Shown here: positions 10,332 through 24,176 of the stretch, piece after piece | Layout: each line of letters opens with the position of its first letter | Numbering within the stretch: position 1 is the first letter of the stretch | Assembly (NCBI GenBank): GCA_001592805.2 | Contig: CP051139.1 | Coordinates: 3,844,001 to 3,908,000 of the forward strand | Direction of reading: 5' to 3' | DNA: 64,000 bases | DNA from: Peltaster fructicola | Lineage: Eukaryota > Ascomycota > Dothideomycetes | Made by a program: the position numbers and the translations under genes | The notes under the pieces: generated by a model | Seen by the model: the letters and a program-made list of their open reading frames with translations, nothing else | Database searches by the model: none | Told to the model about the DNA's origin: nothing

Positions 10332-13300
10332 ATGGGAAATCTTCAATCTTTACTCTCGAATCCTAATGGAGCGTCGGCTGGCAGCGAGAATGCTACAGCT
10401 GGTACACTGCTGGCCTCGATTGGCTATTCGTTCGCAGCTTTCGCCCTTCAGACAGCAATCTTCATCATCCTGCGAGACCGACTGACCAGGATATAGTGAG
10501 CATGAACCAGCACAAGGTGATCATGAACATTGCTAATATGACAAAAAGCCGACCGAAATCTTATCTAGTACCCGAACGACAACGAATGGCGCTGCCGCCG
10601 ACAGGACTGATAGAATGGATCAAGCCAGTATTCACTACTTCGAACATGACCTTGATACAGCGGTGCGGCCTCGACGCCTACTTCTTTCTTCGATATCTTA
10701 GAATGCTGTTGAAGATCTTCGTCCCGGCTGGCTGCATCATTCTCCCGATCCTACTACCGATCAACTCACAAGGAGGAGGTGGCAAGCAAGAGCTGAATAT
10801 ATTAAACATCACCAACATTGGAGAGGACAACAAGGGCAAGACGTATTGGGCACATCTGGTGATCGGCATCCTCTTCATCATCTGGGTGGGATACGTGCTA
10901 TACAAGGAGCTGAGAGGATACATTCGTGTACGACAGGCATACTTGACGAGTCCACAACACAGGATTCGAGCATCAGCTACGACAGTCTTGGTCACAGGCA
11001 TACCGAAAAAGTGGCTGACACTACAAGCACTGGAGGGCCTATACGATGTGTTTCCTGGCGGCATTAGAAACATCTGGATCAACCGCAATTATGACGAGCT
11101 GTCCAACAAAGTCGAGAAACGCAACAACTATGCCAAGCAATTAGAAAGCGCAGAGACGAATCTACTGAAACTGTGCCAGAAAGCGAACAAGAAAGCCCTC
11201 AAGGCAGCGGGCAAGCCTATCGAGCAGTCCTCTCATGAGATGACTCCTGTTGGAAGCAATGAGCACGTGGACGATCGACCCATTTCCCAAGATTCTCTCA
11301 TCCCTACGAGCATTGACGAGTCAGCCGTGAAGAGCGCACCAGATAGCAACAAGACTACAGAGATACCCGAATATGTTTCGGGAAGCAAGATCGTCGAGGG
11401 TATAACGTTCTGGAGGAAAAAGACTGGATTCAAACAAGACCTTCATTACGACACCGCATACAACATGGAGTACGATCAAGCTGAAGACAACGAAGCTGCA
11501 TGGCGTCGATACATCAAGCCGAACGAGCGAGAAACAATCAGGCTGCCTGTTGTGGGTTGGCTTCCAGCACTACCGCTGGTCGGTAAGAAGGTCGACCGCA
11601 TATACCATCTCCGCTGCGAGCTCGCACGACTGAATCTTGAGGTTGAAACCGACCAGAAACATACGGAGAACTTTCCACTGATGAGCAGTGCTTTTATTCA
11701 GTTCAACCACCAGGTCGCTGCACACATGGCCTGTCAGTCTGTCAACCACCACGTTCCTCTCCAGATGGCACCCAGACTGGTCGAAATTAGTCCTGACGAC
11801 GTCATCTGGGATAACATGTCAATCAAATGGTGGGAACGATATGTCCGTACACTGGCGGTGCTCGGGCTTAGCGTGGCATTGATCATCCTCTACGTTGTCC
11901 CTGTGTCCTTCTCGGCAGCTCTCGCCAACCTAGGCACGATCGGAACCACTTATCCATCCCTCAGCTTCCTCAACGATTTGACTACGACTGCAAAGTCGGT
12001 CATCCAAGGTATTGGACCTCCACTGATCTTGTCGATCACTCTCTTGCTCGTCCCTATGATCTACGGCTTCTTGGTCAAGCTACAAGGAGTACCTACTGGC
12101 AACGACAGAGAGCTCGGAGTGCAGAACTGGTACTTTGGCTTCTTATTCATACAGGTAAGCGTTGCCAGTGATATGTGAGGCGGATGACTGATGGGTTCTA
12201 AGGTATTCCTTGTTGCATCAATCGCTACCGGCCTGCTGAGTTTCTTTTCACTCCTTGCCAGCAAGCCAGATCAAGCTGTCACCAACATTGGCAATAGCTT
12301 GCCGCAAGCTGCCAACTACTTTTTGTCCTATATCACCGTGCAGGCTCTGGGAAACTCCGCGAGTGCTCTGCTGCAGGTTATCACTCTGCTGTTCTGGTTC
12401 CTCCTCAGCCCACTCTTAGATTCGACTCCACGAGGACAAATGGAAACGACAGACCACTCTTTCCAACATCCAGTGGGGATCATTCTTCCCTCCGTTCACT
12501 AACTTTGCAGTCATCGGTATCATCTATAGTGTCATTGCACCGGTCATCATACCTTTCGTGGTACTGGTCTTTGGCATTTACTGGGTGGTGTACCGCTACA
12601 ACGTCCTCTACGTCTACGACTTCAAGCACGATACCGGCGGTCTGCTATTTCCAACAGCGCTCAATCAGCTTTTCGTTGGCATCTACTTTCTCTGCCTTTG
12701 CCTCATCGGACTTTTCTTCACGGCCGTTAACGACGGCCAGGCGCAAGCCGTGCCGCAGGGTATCATCATGGTTGTGGTCCTCGTACTATGCATCATCTAC
12801 CAATGGCTGCTCAATACCACATTCGGACCGCTACTTCGGTACATGCCTATAACGCTCGAGGACGACGCTGTCCTTCGCGACGAGGAATTTGCAAGAGTGC
12901 AGGCGGAGAAGTTTGCTACGCAGCAGGGCGACGAGCCAGGCGCGAGAATGAGCAAGGACATCGAGGATCAATTGAGAGAGAAGGAAGAAGCTGATGAACG
13001 TGCTGATGAGGCAGCCGAGGAGAAAGAAAAGCACGATATTGAGCAGCGTCGTCGCAGCACCACATCCGGGGCCACTGCAATAGGCACGGACTCGTGGCAT
13101 GCAGATCGCACAAAGTCTTGGAAGAACGATCGATGGCGAAAAGTCGGCGATATTGCCTTGAAGCCTGTGGAGGGCGTGCTCGACCTGACCGGCAAGACTG
13201 GCGGTCTCTTGAACGAGAAGCTCGGCATCAAGGTGGCCAACGAGAAGCTCGGGCAAGGCATCAGGACAGTGAATGAGAAGACAGGACTGAGGAACGCCAA

Positions 13301-13670
13301 CAACCAGCTGAACAGCCGCCTCGCTGGTGCCAATGGCCTTGCGCTGGACTCCAAGGATCCTGAAGCTCAAACTGCGCTCGGGGATGTCCTGTTCTCAGGT
13401 CTCGCAGACGAGTTGGAAGACCTGACACCGGACGAGCGTGATCTCCTGGTGCGATACTCCTTTCAGCACTCTGCCCTGCGAGCACGACGGCCAGTCGTGT
13501 GGATTCCGCAAGACGATTTGGGCATCAGCAACGATGAGATACGTCGAGCGAAGATGCTGAGCAACTACTTGCCCATGAGTAATGCCGGTACTCATCTGAC
13601 GAGAAAGGGCAAGGTGGTCTTCGAGAAGAGTCCGCCAGACTTCAGTAACATTGATCTGATCTCGCTCTGA
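10332..13670 (+). CDS. Csc1/OSCA/TMEM63-type calcium-permeable channel, with an apparent frameshift
   Basis: This is a fungal member of the Csc1/OSCA (DUF221) family of osmosensitive cation channels in the plasma membrane or endomembranes. Exons: 10332-10495 (first membrane segment, LASIGYSFAAFALQTAIFII), 10549-12154 and 12203 onward. The introns at 10496-10548 and 12155-12202 are clean GT-AG introns; the first join gives the family-like IYRPKSYLVPER. The N-terminal membrane part is followed by a long cytosolic domain with ATTVLVTGIPKKWL and then the seven-helix region. At about 12431-12435 the frame moves by one base: STPR is read in one frame and DKWKRQTTLSNIQW in the next, with no residue lost between them and no room for an intron. 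The C-terminus is a long charged cytosolic tail (about residues 860-1100). Either the allele is broken, the assembly has one extra G, or the ribosome shifts. Confidence 0.85.
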
Positions 13671-15729
13671 GACTACAGACAGCAGAAACGCATGGCCGAT
13701 ATACCCTAGCATGGCCATGCCGATGTTCTTTCAAGATTGTTCATAGCTGCAGCGATAGCATTGTATGCGTCTTGACTTTGTGATCGTATTGGGCAGGCAT
13801 CATGGATTGCGTCAGCACTCCCTCTCCTACTGACTGTGGGCTCAGCGCCGGACCCAACTACATTGCTGTTATGTTCGAGTTTGCCATGCAGCACACGACC
13901 TATAGAGCCTCGATGAGACTGCAGCAGCTCATGACTGACCAGGCTCAAGCAGCAATACAGTCGATCCGCCAGACATTCCGCAAGACGAACTGACTGCTCC
14001 TACCCAAAGATTGCCAAGCACTCGTCCGCACGACAGTTTTAGACCGTGCAATGACTCGATTCGCACATGGCGTCCATCTAAGATCTCAAATCACACGCTT
14101 GGCCAACCACGCACGCAAGACGATGGCGTCAACACTATTCCCAGATCTGCGAAGTGTCCGCATTGCAGACGACACATCATTTTTCTGACACGCTCTCCTT
14201 GCTTGCGGCTTGCTTTCCTTGTCATCTCTGCATCTGTTTCATGGCTCCACATTGATAAGGGTTTCGCGACAATTCGCTTGGATTAGCTGAGTTGTCTACT
14301 GCAGGTACCCAGCGATCTCGTCTCCTCAACTACTGCACACAAGCGAGGCTCCACCTGGACGACTGCAATCCGAGCGACTGAACGGCACAGGTCCATGTCG
14401 TAATCACCTCGCCAGCCACCATTCTCCTGATTGTCGCGGCAAATAGGAAGCCAGCGACTAGTGATGGTCAAGCATGGTGAAACAGGTACACTGAAGCCTT
14501 ACAGCTTCACTATGTATTCTCTGGTACTGTTCGACCTGCCGTCTGACGCTAAGTGCAACCCAAACTCGGCATCTTCTCCCCTTTCTCTACGTCAACCACA
14601 CAGTACTGCCCTGCTTGAGATGCCATTTCGGAGATCTTGCATACAAAGCCGCCAGCATAGTCTCTCTCTCTCTCTCTTCCAATCCCTGCCGCACGACACC
14701 CGCCTCTTCGAAGTATTCGTACAGCGAAGTAACTGCCGGAAGAAGATGATGCCAGGCGAGGACATTCTGAGCGTTGAAGAATGTCAACCTTGTGTGTCTA
14801 CTGATCTTCAATTTAGTGCATGGCCAATCATTGTGCCTCATACGCCTCCGACCTCGTTCTGCTTTACTGGACTCGGACCCGACTGACGAAAAAGAAGATT
14901 CTCACCACGCTTGGAGGATCTGAGAACCTTATAGTCACACCCTACCCTGATCAGTGCACTCTGCGATAGTTCGACTACCCTCCCTGTTCGTGAATCCCGG
15001 CGCGTTGGTGGAGCTGCACCTGGTTTTCAACGAACGCTTCTAGTGTCCTCCGACACACAGCTGTCAGACGTCACGATTTCATCGTTGGCTCCAGCAAGCA
15101 TACAGGCCTGCTCTACCTGCCTGCATGTAATCGTGCAGCAGTGACAAGTAGCCCCGCGCATTCACTTATGATCGAGAAACTCGGAATCCATCTCACACAA
15201 CCTCATCTCGACTGCGACTCCATTGCAGCGTTGCTTGACACCACTCCATTCACTTCGACAAGGCACACAACTACACTCGTTTCTTACACTCGTTATACTT
15301 GTTGCCCGGTGTACGCGTTTGATCCGGGCTTTTATACGCAGCGGCGCGCCAGATCGTTCTCTTCTCTTAGCATTGGGCGGCTATCTTCTTTCGTTGCAAT
15401 CGACTTGTCGAGTTTGCCAGTACACGGATATCTGCGCACACGACTCGCTAGCACATGTACCATTAACTTCATCGCATACATGCCGGCAGGAAGACTACGA
15501 GCACCCACTTCTACTCCGACATTTACAATTGGATCTGGTATCCGTGTCAACCAGTCGATACTCACACAATACTCGCTGCTCAACAAACAATTGGAACCAT
15601 CTGAGACAGTGGCCGATCGAATGCGGTCCATACACGATCGACGCCTACTCGACAGCCATTGATGAGTTGAAAGACAACGCCCCTTCTGTAAGATAGGCGT
15701 GTCTCACTCCACCATATCCGCGTCCTGTG
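13671..15729. other. Long intergenic region, no gene recognised
   Basis: The 2.06-kb gap lies between two genes on the same strand. It holds a short CT microsatellite at 14661-14679 and pyrimidine-rich stretches near the downstream ATG, as in long fungal leaders. Frames of 150-173 codons at 14431-14886 and 15141-15662 lack any protein-like motif. Confidence 0.5.
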
Positions 15730-17001
15730 ATGGACCACAATGACCAGTCGAGGCATCAATACAACTACTCTGCCGAAGCAGAGCAGCAGCAGCAGCAGCA
15801 GCAGCGGCGCTCGTCACAGTTTCAGAACCCTGTGACTCCGAACAGAGTTGCTCCACCTGCTTTCCCACAACAACAACAACAACACCAACTGTCCAGTGGT
15901 CAAAGCATTGCAAGAGCAGGGCCAGAGAACGCACAGCTCTACGCCTTTGCACAAGGATTGCAGTACGGTGCATCTCAGCAGTATGGACAGGAATTTGTTG
16001 CAGGAGACTCAGCACGATCACAGCACCAGCTCACTCAGTATGCCTCTGATTTGGCTTATGGCATGCAGCAGGCGCACAATCAATCAGATCGACAGCCTTC
16101 CTATGGACACGACCAACGATTCAGATCCCGAGACGGCACCACACTTGAGACATTGCCTGGTCAATTCGTGGAGCCACAGGCTGCGCAATACTATGCAGGC
16201 GCACAGCCAGGCCCAAGTACGGCAACACAGGCCGGTTTCGGATCTTCACACTTGGTCTCGCACTACCAACCAGCTACATATTCTCCTGCCGGGCCAGCTG
16301 TCGCAACTTCATCATTTCCAGGTGCCATGATCGATCCTACACACCAGTCCGCTTACCAAGCTTTCGGGCAGCAGCAGCATCCTCCACACGCTCCTCAGCT
16401 AGGACACCACCTGCATCAGAGCCAAATCGAACAGGCATTCGCCAGGTACCAGAGCAATATACGTACGATCTTCACCCTTGTGAGAAATCAGTCATTGCAG
16501 GAGACAGCCCAGCTTTTACTGGATGCATCCCGATATCTGCTCGGCAGTGTAGAGGTCTTAGGTGAGTTGGCAAACTTGCGTTTTCCAGGCAAGTGTCTGA
16601 TTAATGGCAGGACTTACGCGCGATCAAGAGGGAGAGCACGATAATCGCATCAACCTCTGGGACGAGTATAACCGAGCCTGGCTGACGACGATGCAATGTC
16701 AGTTCGACATGACACAAGAGCTTTTCGCTGGACGATCGTTGCACGCATCGCAGTCGACACTCGATCACGATACTCTGGACGGACTCGCACGAGAGCTGCT
16801 AAGACTTTGTGATGGGATTGAAAAACATGGGTTGGTGGACTATCAGATGGGTGTTGCAGAGGACGAAATAATCGACAGTAAGTCGAATGATGCTGTTTAT
16901 GACGCACGGACTGACCAGGAGGAACAGTAATACTACGGTGCTTGTCGCAACTGGAGACCATGAGCGATGATGCCGACGATACTGAGGTAATGGAGCAATG
17001 A
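15730..17001 (+). CDS. Unrecognised Gln-rich protein with a helical C-terminal region
   Basis: The model is exons 15730-16561, 16611-16877 and 16928-17001, with GT-AG introns of 49 and 50 nt, giving 390 residues. The N-terminal 230 residues are Gln/Tyr/His/Ser-rich with CAG-encoded Gln runs and CAA-encoded Gln runs, so likely disordered. The C-terminal 150 residues look folded and alpha-helical (FARYQSNIRTIFTLVRNQ, LLLDASRYLLGSVEVLG, LWDEYNRAWLTTMQCQFDM). The polar Q-rich half recalls transcriptional regulators, but I recognise no DNA-binding domain. The last short exon restores the frame into IILRCLSQLETM and ends in an acidic tail. Function unknown; the gene itself is well supported by frame continuity over both splices. 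Confidence 0.75.
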
Positions 17002-17645
17002 CCGCTTCCCTTCGCTGGGCGACAACGAGACGACACGCAGCGTAGAGAGCAATGACAAGGGAGAAACACGTCTAACGGCATATATCTGGACCTGCAGGAC
17101 AGGCACGGCAGCAAAAAACACAGGAGTGGACATTGGTAAGGAAAAAAGCTTTGGGATTGTGTTACGACAAGCCAATACGACTAAACGACGATAGAGGAAT
17201 GGGAACTGCAGTCTTTCAGCTTCGACTGCATCGTGTAACATAGGACACTCAGATTATGCCTCTGAAACGATAGACTCACTTCGCACATCTTCGGCATCAG
17301 ATGCAACAGATCCATGCAACGCTCCACATTCGAGCGTGCTGGCTGGGAAACGTGGCAGCGAAAATGGTGTCGTGCATATGAGCAGATCCTTGCAAGGTAT
17401 GACAGTAGGTACACAGCTGCGTTGATACTTCGATGTCGAGACATCACCTAGGAAACCTGAGTCCTGTCTAATACCCTCGACTACCACAAAGCATGCTTTT
17501 CTGTTCCTTTCTATCTTTGCCTGATCGTGGAGGATGCAGACGGGTATCTCGATTGTTGAAACTGGTCCCTAACCACTAGCGAGGATTGGTGGAAGGAAGC
17601 CGGGTATGTTGAAAGAGTCCCTTCGGCCGGCGTAGCAAGCCGCCT
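17002..17645. other. Intergenic region between convergent genes
   Basis: The 0.64-kb stretch between the Q-rich gene and adenosine kinase probably contains both 3' UTRs. No coding signal is seen. Confidence 0.5.
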
Positions 17646-18829
<1,184 letters not shown>

Positions 18830-19291
18830 GATTGCTTTTGAGGAAGTGGAACAGTAAAATGAAGTTGTGGCAGTACAATGATGCTACACAAAAAATCGAG
18901 CATTGAAGTCGATTTCATCCCCTCCACCCTCATGCAGGGTCCACTAACAGATGCTGGTGGGGCAATGCCATGCTTGGCCATCAATGTCAAGATCATGACT
19001 ATGGTCGTCTGCTGTCTATGTCCACTGCTACGAGCTACTCGCGGTCTATCAAGGCTACAGTAAGCCACTGTTAGCTCATATGCAGTGGCATGCACACTTA
19101 GCTATGCCAGGGCGTAGCAGGGATGTTCGGAGGGGCCGCACCTCGACCTCAGGCCATCAGGCTGATGAAATGGTGACAGTACCGATGGGCATATGGACGG
19201 CTAACAATGTTCAGCCTGATGTCTACTCCCAACACCCACATCATCATCCTACGTGTGGTCTCGCTGATATTGACCGGCAATCATCGTTAAG
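18830..19291. promoter_or_regulatory. Divergent promoter region of adenosine kinase and the next gene
   Basis: The 462 bp between two divergent start codons should contain both promoters. No specific motif is claimed. Confidence 0.4.
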
Positions 19292-20273
19292 ATGGCCACT
19301 GGCGAAAGCAAAGCATTCGGCAAGCTTTTGATCTCTACGTTATGTATCTCGATATTCGCAGAACTGCACCACCTGGATCTTGAGCTTGCGCTGTCGACGC
19401 ATAGCTCCACGATCTTGCTTCATGTGGTCAACGGCTTGAGGCACGCTCTCCTTGCCCAAGATAGGATACTTAAGGCTGCCATTCAGACTCGGATGGATGC
19501 TGTTCGAGATGCAGAGTCGACGGCGGAGCAATGTCTCGCGAGCGTGAAGGCTTGTAGGAAGCTAGCTGTTGAAGTGGTGGTCGATGGCAGCACCTGGTAA
19601 GGCTCACATCCTTTATTCCATGCCGAGGTGCGCAATCAAGTTGCTGATCACAGCTGGAACAGGAACGTGCCGCTAGAGAAGACACTGCAGCAGCAGTGGA
19701 GGACCACTGTCGGTCTCCTGTTCATCCTGGTCCAATCACTGCCAATGGATGAGCCTCTGAATGTACTGTCATTGCTTGACATTCAATCTGAACAGGTAAG
19801 GTGCACGCTGGCTACTAGCATGTGCTGACCCAATGTAGCAGCCAAAGGCCAAGGCATCCTCCAGCAGAAGTTCTGCAAATAAGCCGACGACCGACGACGG
19901 ACCTCATGTAAATACCCGCCAAGCACAAAAGCGCGAGTCGACGAGGTCGAAGGATTACAAGTCCAGAATCATTGCCTTAGCGCTACCAAAGGCAGCAAAG
20001 GAAGGAGATGTGGTGACTATCCAGGTGTACCGGGAATCGTCCGGCGGTGATCTCGTCGTCAGCGATGCAAAGGTCAAAGTTGTCACAAAGCCGAAGGATG
20101 TGCGCGTTGAACGGCCACAGTCGTCCGTGGTGAAGCTTTTGAGCTCAGGTTCCAAGTTCTTTAGACTGTCCTGGCGGAAAGATGACTCTGCTGGTGGGTC
20201 ATCACACAGCCCGCCGAAGTATGAAGACGTTGTCGTCAAGAGGAAAGACTGGACGGACAAAGAGATCGTCTGA
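19292..20273 (+). CDS. Unrecognised protein with helical N-terminus and basic Ser-rich C-terminus
   Basis: Three exons, 19292-19596, 19654-19795 and 19839-20273, are joined by GT-AG introns of 57 and 43 nt and encode 293 residues. The N-terminal 150 residues look helical and folded (LLISTLCISIFAELHHLDLE, STAEQCLASVKACRKLAVEV, WRTTVGLLFILVQSLPM). The middle is a Ser/Lys/Thr-rich linker. The last 100 residues include IALALPKAAKEGDVVTIQV and VVSDAKVKVVTKPKDV, beta-like, then a basic tail. I do not recognise the family. Splicing keeps one frame across both junctions, which supports a real gene. It converges with the next minus-strand gene, with about 106 bp between stops. Confidence 0.7.
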
Positions 20274-20379
20274 GGGGCGAGTATAGTCTCGTAGCAATCG
20301 TAAATATGTCTGGTATCTGTCGATCATGGTCGGATTCGTAGGACTCGTCGTTCATCCATCGTGCATGCTTGCGAAGCCA

Positions 20380-20712
20380 TTACGACGATTTCCAACTGAC
20401 AGACTTCTCTCTGCTACTACGGGACTTTGGTAGCCACCACTTGTTCCGCTTCGTCTTACTGTCTGCCTCCTCAGATACACGACGTGTGTGCTTCTCGTTG
20501 GAAGAGGAATTCACGGTCCACGCATCGCTGGACATTCTTGTATGAGACGTCTCAGATGCTGGACTGGACGGTGCTGAGAGCCTTTCAGTCGTCTCGCGCT
20601 GTAGCTCAGCATATCTGTAGTCGTCATAGATAAGCTTCTGGGCTTTCGCCTCTTTCTTCGATCGGTGGCGGTCAATCAAGGCCATGCCAGCGACGACAAC
20701 GAGTCCAGCCAT
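20380..20712 (-). CDS. Small basic protein with hydrophobic N-terminus, function unknown
   Basis: A 110-residue intronless frame starts MAGLVVVAGMALIDRHRSKK: a short hydrophobic segment followed by basic residues, which could be a membrane anchor or a buried helix. A charged helical stretch follows (KLIYDDYRYAELQRETTERL), then a Ser/Thr-rich tail ending in WWLPKSRSSREKSVSWKSS. The composition is protein-like and differs from random frames nearby. No domain is recognised. Its stop faces the neighbouring gene's stop. Confidence 0.6.
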   Translation of the reverse strand: MAGLVVVAGMALIDRHRSKKEAKAQKLIYDDYRYAELQRETTERLSAPSSPASETSHTRMSSDAWTVNSSSNEKHTRRVSEEADSKTKRNKWWLPKSRSSREKSVSWKSS

Positions 20713-21892
20713 GTGTATCGAGAATAGTGAGGCCGAAGTCGATGTGGGTACAAGATGTCTCGAGACTGGACAAAATGCTGTCGATGAGACGGGATGGTGG
20801 AAATCAAGAGAGTCGCCTTCTCATTGCGCAGCTACATATACTGCGGCTCGCTGCACACGTTCTGATGGACAAGGGAGCGTCATACTTTTTCGCTTAGCAT
20901 GCTTTAGTGCATCGTCATTAACGATTCTTGTTTTAGCCGCAAAGGCCACGCTTAGACAACATATCACATGTCCACCTCCTCGAGCAATGCTTGTAGCGAG
21001 GCGTTCCTCCCAATCGATGGCAGACCATTCTGCTGCTCACAAGATGAGCGTGTTCCACTCGCATGCATGTCGCCGTCTTCGAGCAGGGTAGAGTCTTTAA
21101 ATTGCCATATGCAGCTCATTGAGTTTACGCTGACTCGTTTCATTACCACGGACTACAGGTCCCGTCGGTGACCTTCGTAACTCGGCCGTACAGCTCTAGA
21201 GCCTGACAATCAGCTAGCATCGTCTGCTGAGGAGGCTTGAGGAATCTCCGATGGCTCCTCAGAAGGCTCATGGAGCTTCCGATGGCTTGTAGCGGGCAGA
21301 GTTTTGAGCAGGGTATACTGTTCGAGGTCGTTCGTGCTCACAAGCAAATGCTTCAACGTCATCGAGGCTGCATCGCCGAGCATATGCTTCTGGCATTGAC
21401 CAAGTACGGCAAGCTGTGCGGTTGAGACGCAAGAGATAGAGAGATAGAGAGAGAGGGATCTGCATTAATTTATGATAAGTCATCGACACAGGCTAGTTGC
21501 AACGCAAGAACATGTAGAGCCACCCAGACAAACAGTCGTCGCAGAAGTGCATAGAGAAAAGACAGCTTCAGTAGTCCAATATCCGACACTCTCCTCGTAG
21601 AATGGTCGTTGTTATGCCAAACAAACGGACTTTTCGATCTGTCGCCCTCTCTCTCTGAGCCTTCAACAGTGCACACCTGGAGCAGATGCCCTCCTAGATG
21701 CAGGGAAGTATGCTCTGAGAAGCCAGTATGCTTTTCGATTTGTACTGGACTCCATCCCATATCGAAGACCCAGTACAATTGTACGCCTTTTTGAACGCCA
21801 GTATGATCACCATGTTATGCGTGAAGGACAGAAATCGCCATGCGAGTCGTATGCGGAATGGGTGCTGAGAACATGCGTATGATAGTGTATCA
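20713..21892. other. Intergenic region with a GA microsatellite
   Basis: The 1.18 kb contains a short GA/GATA-rich microsatellite at 21432-21457 and otherwise only short motif-free frames. It covers the 5' side of the small protein and the 3' side of the Bni4-like gene. Confidence 0.5.
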
Positions 21893-24176
21893 TTAAAAGA
21901 AGTGTGTGTGAGGCTTGCTGAGCTCATGCACCTCCATTTCCTGATATTTGTCAGTAAGCGATAGAGAACGGTGTACGAACAGAACATACCATCTTGAAGT
22001 TGTTCAGCTCTTCCTTGATTTGCTGAGCAAGCAGTGGAGTAAGACGATTGCATGTTGCAACCTCGCCACGTCGATCGTACTCTGTGGCACTGAAAGCATC
22101 GTGGAATTGGATTCGTGGTGAGAAGCTGATGTTCCTGACACTTCCGTTCGGCGTTGAAGGCATGCTTTTGGTGTGTGTCAACAACTGCAGACGTGGGCTG
22201 AAGTAGTCGCCATTACCAGAGCCAGTGCGACCATGTGGAGTGCCTGGCGTAGTGGATGGAGGATTCTCGATGATGTGAGGGACGGCAACGTCAGGGGTGC
22301 TCAAGACTGGCGAATCTGTGCCAGAACGCTTGAGAATGCCCTTCTTGACAGCAGCTAAAACTTCCGCACGATCTTTGTCGCTGCCAACAATGCTGCGACG
22401 AGATGCTGCAGACTCTGTACCATCAGCGGAACCTCTAGTCGAAGGACGGATTGGTGCATCAAGGGAGTTCTGCTCAAGCTTTGGATAGCCAGTGCCACCA
22501 CCAGCTCGTTCCGCAGGGTCGGCATTGACGTTGACCCGGTGTCGCTCTGCTTCGACTGTGACCATCGAGACCTGAGCTACGCTCGGCTGAGGTGCCTGGC
22601 TCGGCTGTGGCTGCACAGGACCATCTGCAGCAGGTACGCCAATCACGGATTTCGGTCGGAAGAGCCCTTTGATGCTCCTGGCACTCTTGCGAGCACTCTG
22701 GCCCATCTTGCGCAGCATGAGCGATGCAGAAGATGCTGTCGAGGAGATCGAGATATTATCCGTAGAGCCGGTGAAGCCACCTTGTCCGGAATAGATGCCA
22801 GCTCCAAATCCAGCGGCCTCTTGTCTACGAGCAATCTCTTGCTGTTCCGGGTCGAGCTCATCGTCGAGGCCCTGTCCGGCAGTAGCAGTAGAGATGTTGT
22901 TCTGTGCGGAGGCACGTCGTAGTTCCTGTGCGCTGCCAAACGAAAACGCACGTCGAAGACGTGACTTCATGCCCTTGTTGAGGTCACGATCAGAGACAGC
23001 TGCGAGCTGCTGGGCTGCTGGACTAGGCACCTTGACAGCTGCTTGAGCAACTGCTGCATATGAGCGAGGCTTTGCTGGAGATGCTTCAGGGCTGTCCTGA
23101 GCGTTTGATTGTGAGAGAGGCGACGGCGTTGTGATACGCTTGGTAGCCTCAGAAGATGTGCGTGGCGGGACTGAAACGTTCTTGGCATCAGGTCGACCAA
23201 CCAATGTGTTCACTGGTTTGACAGTGTCTGCGGAGTTGTCAAGCTGAGCGAGCGGACTGCTGGCACGCTCGACAGCGTCTTTGCTGCTTGTGCGACGATG
23301 AAACACTGACGGATTGATGCTGGTTGGTGTCGAGGTTGCACCTACGCCAGGACCAGAAGACTGTGGGCGCTGGATTCCAGCGACAATTTCAGCATCTCCC
23401 TGACTGAGGATGTTCGTTGTGTCGAGGTTGTTCAGACTTCTACGGCGATATCGCTTAGCAGACTCCGTGGCGCCGCGCACTGCCATATCATCTACACTCG
23501 TTGGTCGCTGAGAAGGCAAAGTGGATCTGGCACTATCTTCCTCCTGAGTTGATGGCACTGGCGTGGTAGCGCCTTTCGAGTCTCCGCGACGCTGACCGGG
23601 ACGCCTGTAACGATCTGGAGAAGGTTTGACAGGCTGGCTAAGATCGATGAGAGACAGATCTGGCACAGAGGATAAGTTGATAAGCGAGCCTGTCCTTGAG
23701 CCAATTACGGAGTCATCCTTGGCAGAGGAGTTGTCCGAACCACTTGAGATAGAGCCAGTGGCCACATGTGTCTTGATCGGTGCACCGAGAGAGGACTGGA
23801 CTGTCGGTGTCGACACTGTTCGTGCATCCTGGCGGAGATGTGGTGTGGACTGGAAGGCATATGGCTGCACGGGCGCAGCTGTGACTCCTCTATATGACGT
23901 TGTGCCTTGACTATACATGCTGCGTGGTGTCTGGCTCAATCTCGGAGACTGTGAGGTAGGGTCTTGGAATGCTTCGGAAGAGGAAGGTCGTGAATGCAGC
24001 ATGCTGATCGTACTGGTGGCTGGCATGAATAGCGGCAAGACTTCCGCCATCGAGACCGACAAATTGAGATCTTCTGAGCGATTGTTTTCGGTGGTAGAAC
24101 GGCTGGCGGGTCGTCGTAGAGAAGGCTTCTCGAGAACCGGTCGATTAGGAATGCTATCTGTCCATTTGTTAGCCAT
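21893..24176 (-). CDS. Bni4-like protein (bud-neck/septum scaffold with PP1-docking C-terminus)
   Basis: A long Ser/Thr/Pro-rich, largely disordered protein of about 744 residues ends in a conserved block: a V/I-x-F-type motif in NISFSPRIQFHDAF near residue 680, then EYDRRGEVATCNRLTPLLAQ and QIKEELNNFKM. That block is how I recall the C-terminus of yeast Bni4 and its filamentous relatives, where it docks the type 1 phosphatase Glc7 and guides chitin synthesis at the neck or septum. The last exon is 21893-21940; removing the 49-nt GTATGT...CAG intron (21941-21989) replaces a short tail with EMEVHELSKPHTHFF and a stop, fitting the family. A Lys/Arg-rich patch (KGLFRPKSV) may bind membrane. The ATG at 24176 is the first of the frame but an upstream exon is possible. 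Confidence 0.78.

Noticed and set aside
12400-12440. A 32-nt GT-AG intron (GGTTATCACT...CCTCAG) explaining the frameshift in the channel gene
   Set aside because: Too short, and it would delete a conserved membrane helix.
14431-14886. 151-codon plus-strand frame
   Set aside because: No motif, crosses a CT microsatellite, and is open on both strands.
15141-15662. 173-codon plus-strand frame upstream of the Q-rich gene
   Set aside because: Ser/Thr/Leu-rich translation of a pyrimidine-rich leader; a second overlapping frame is equally open.
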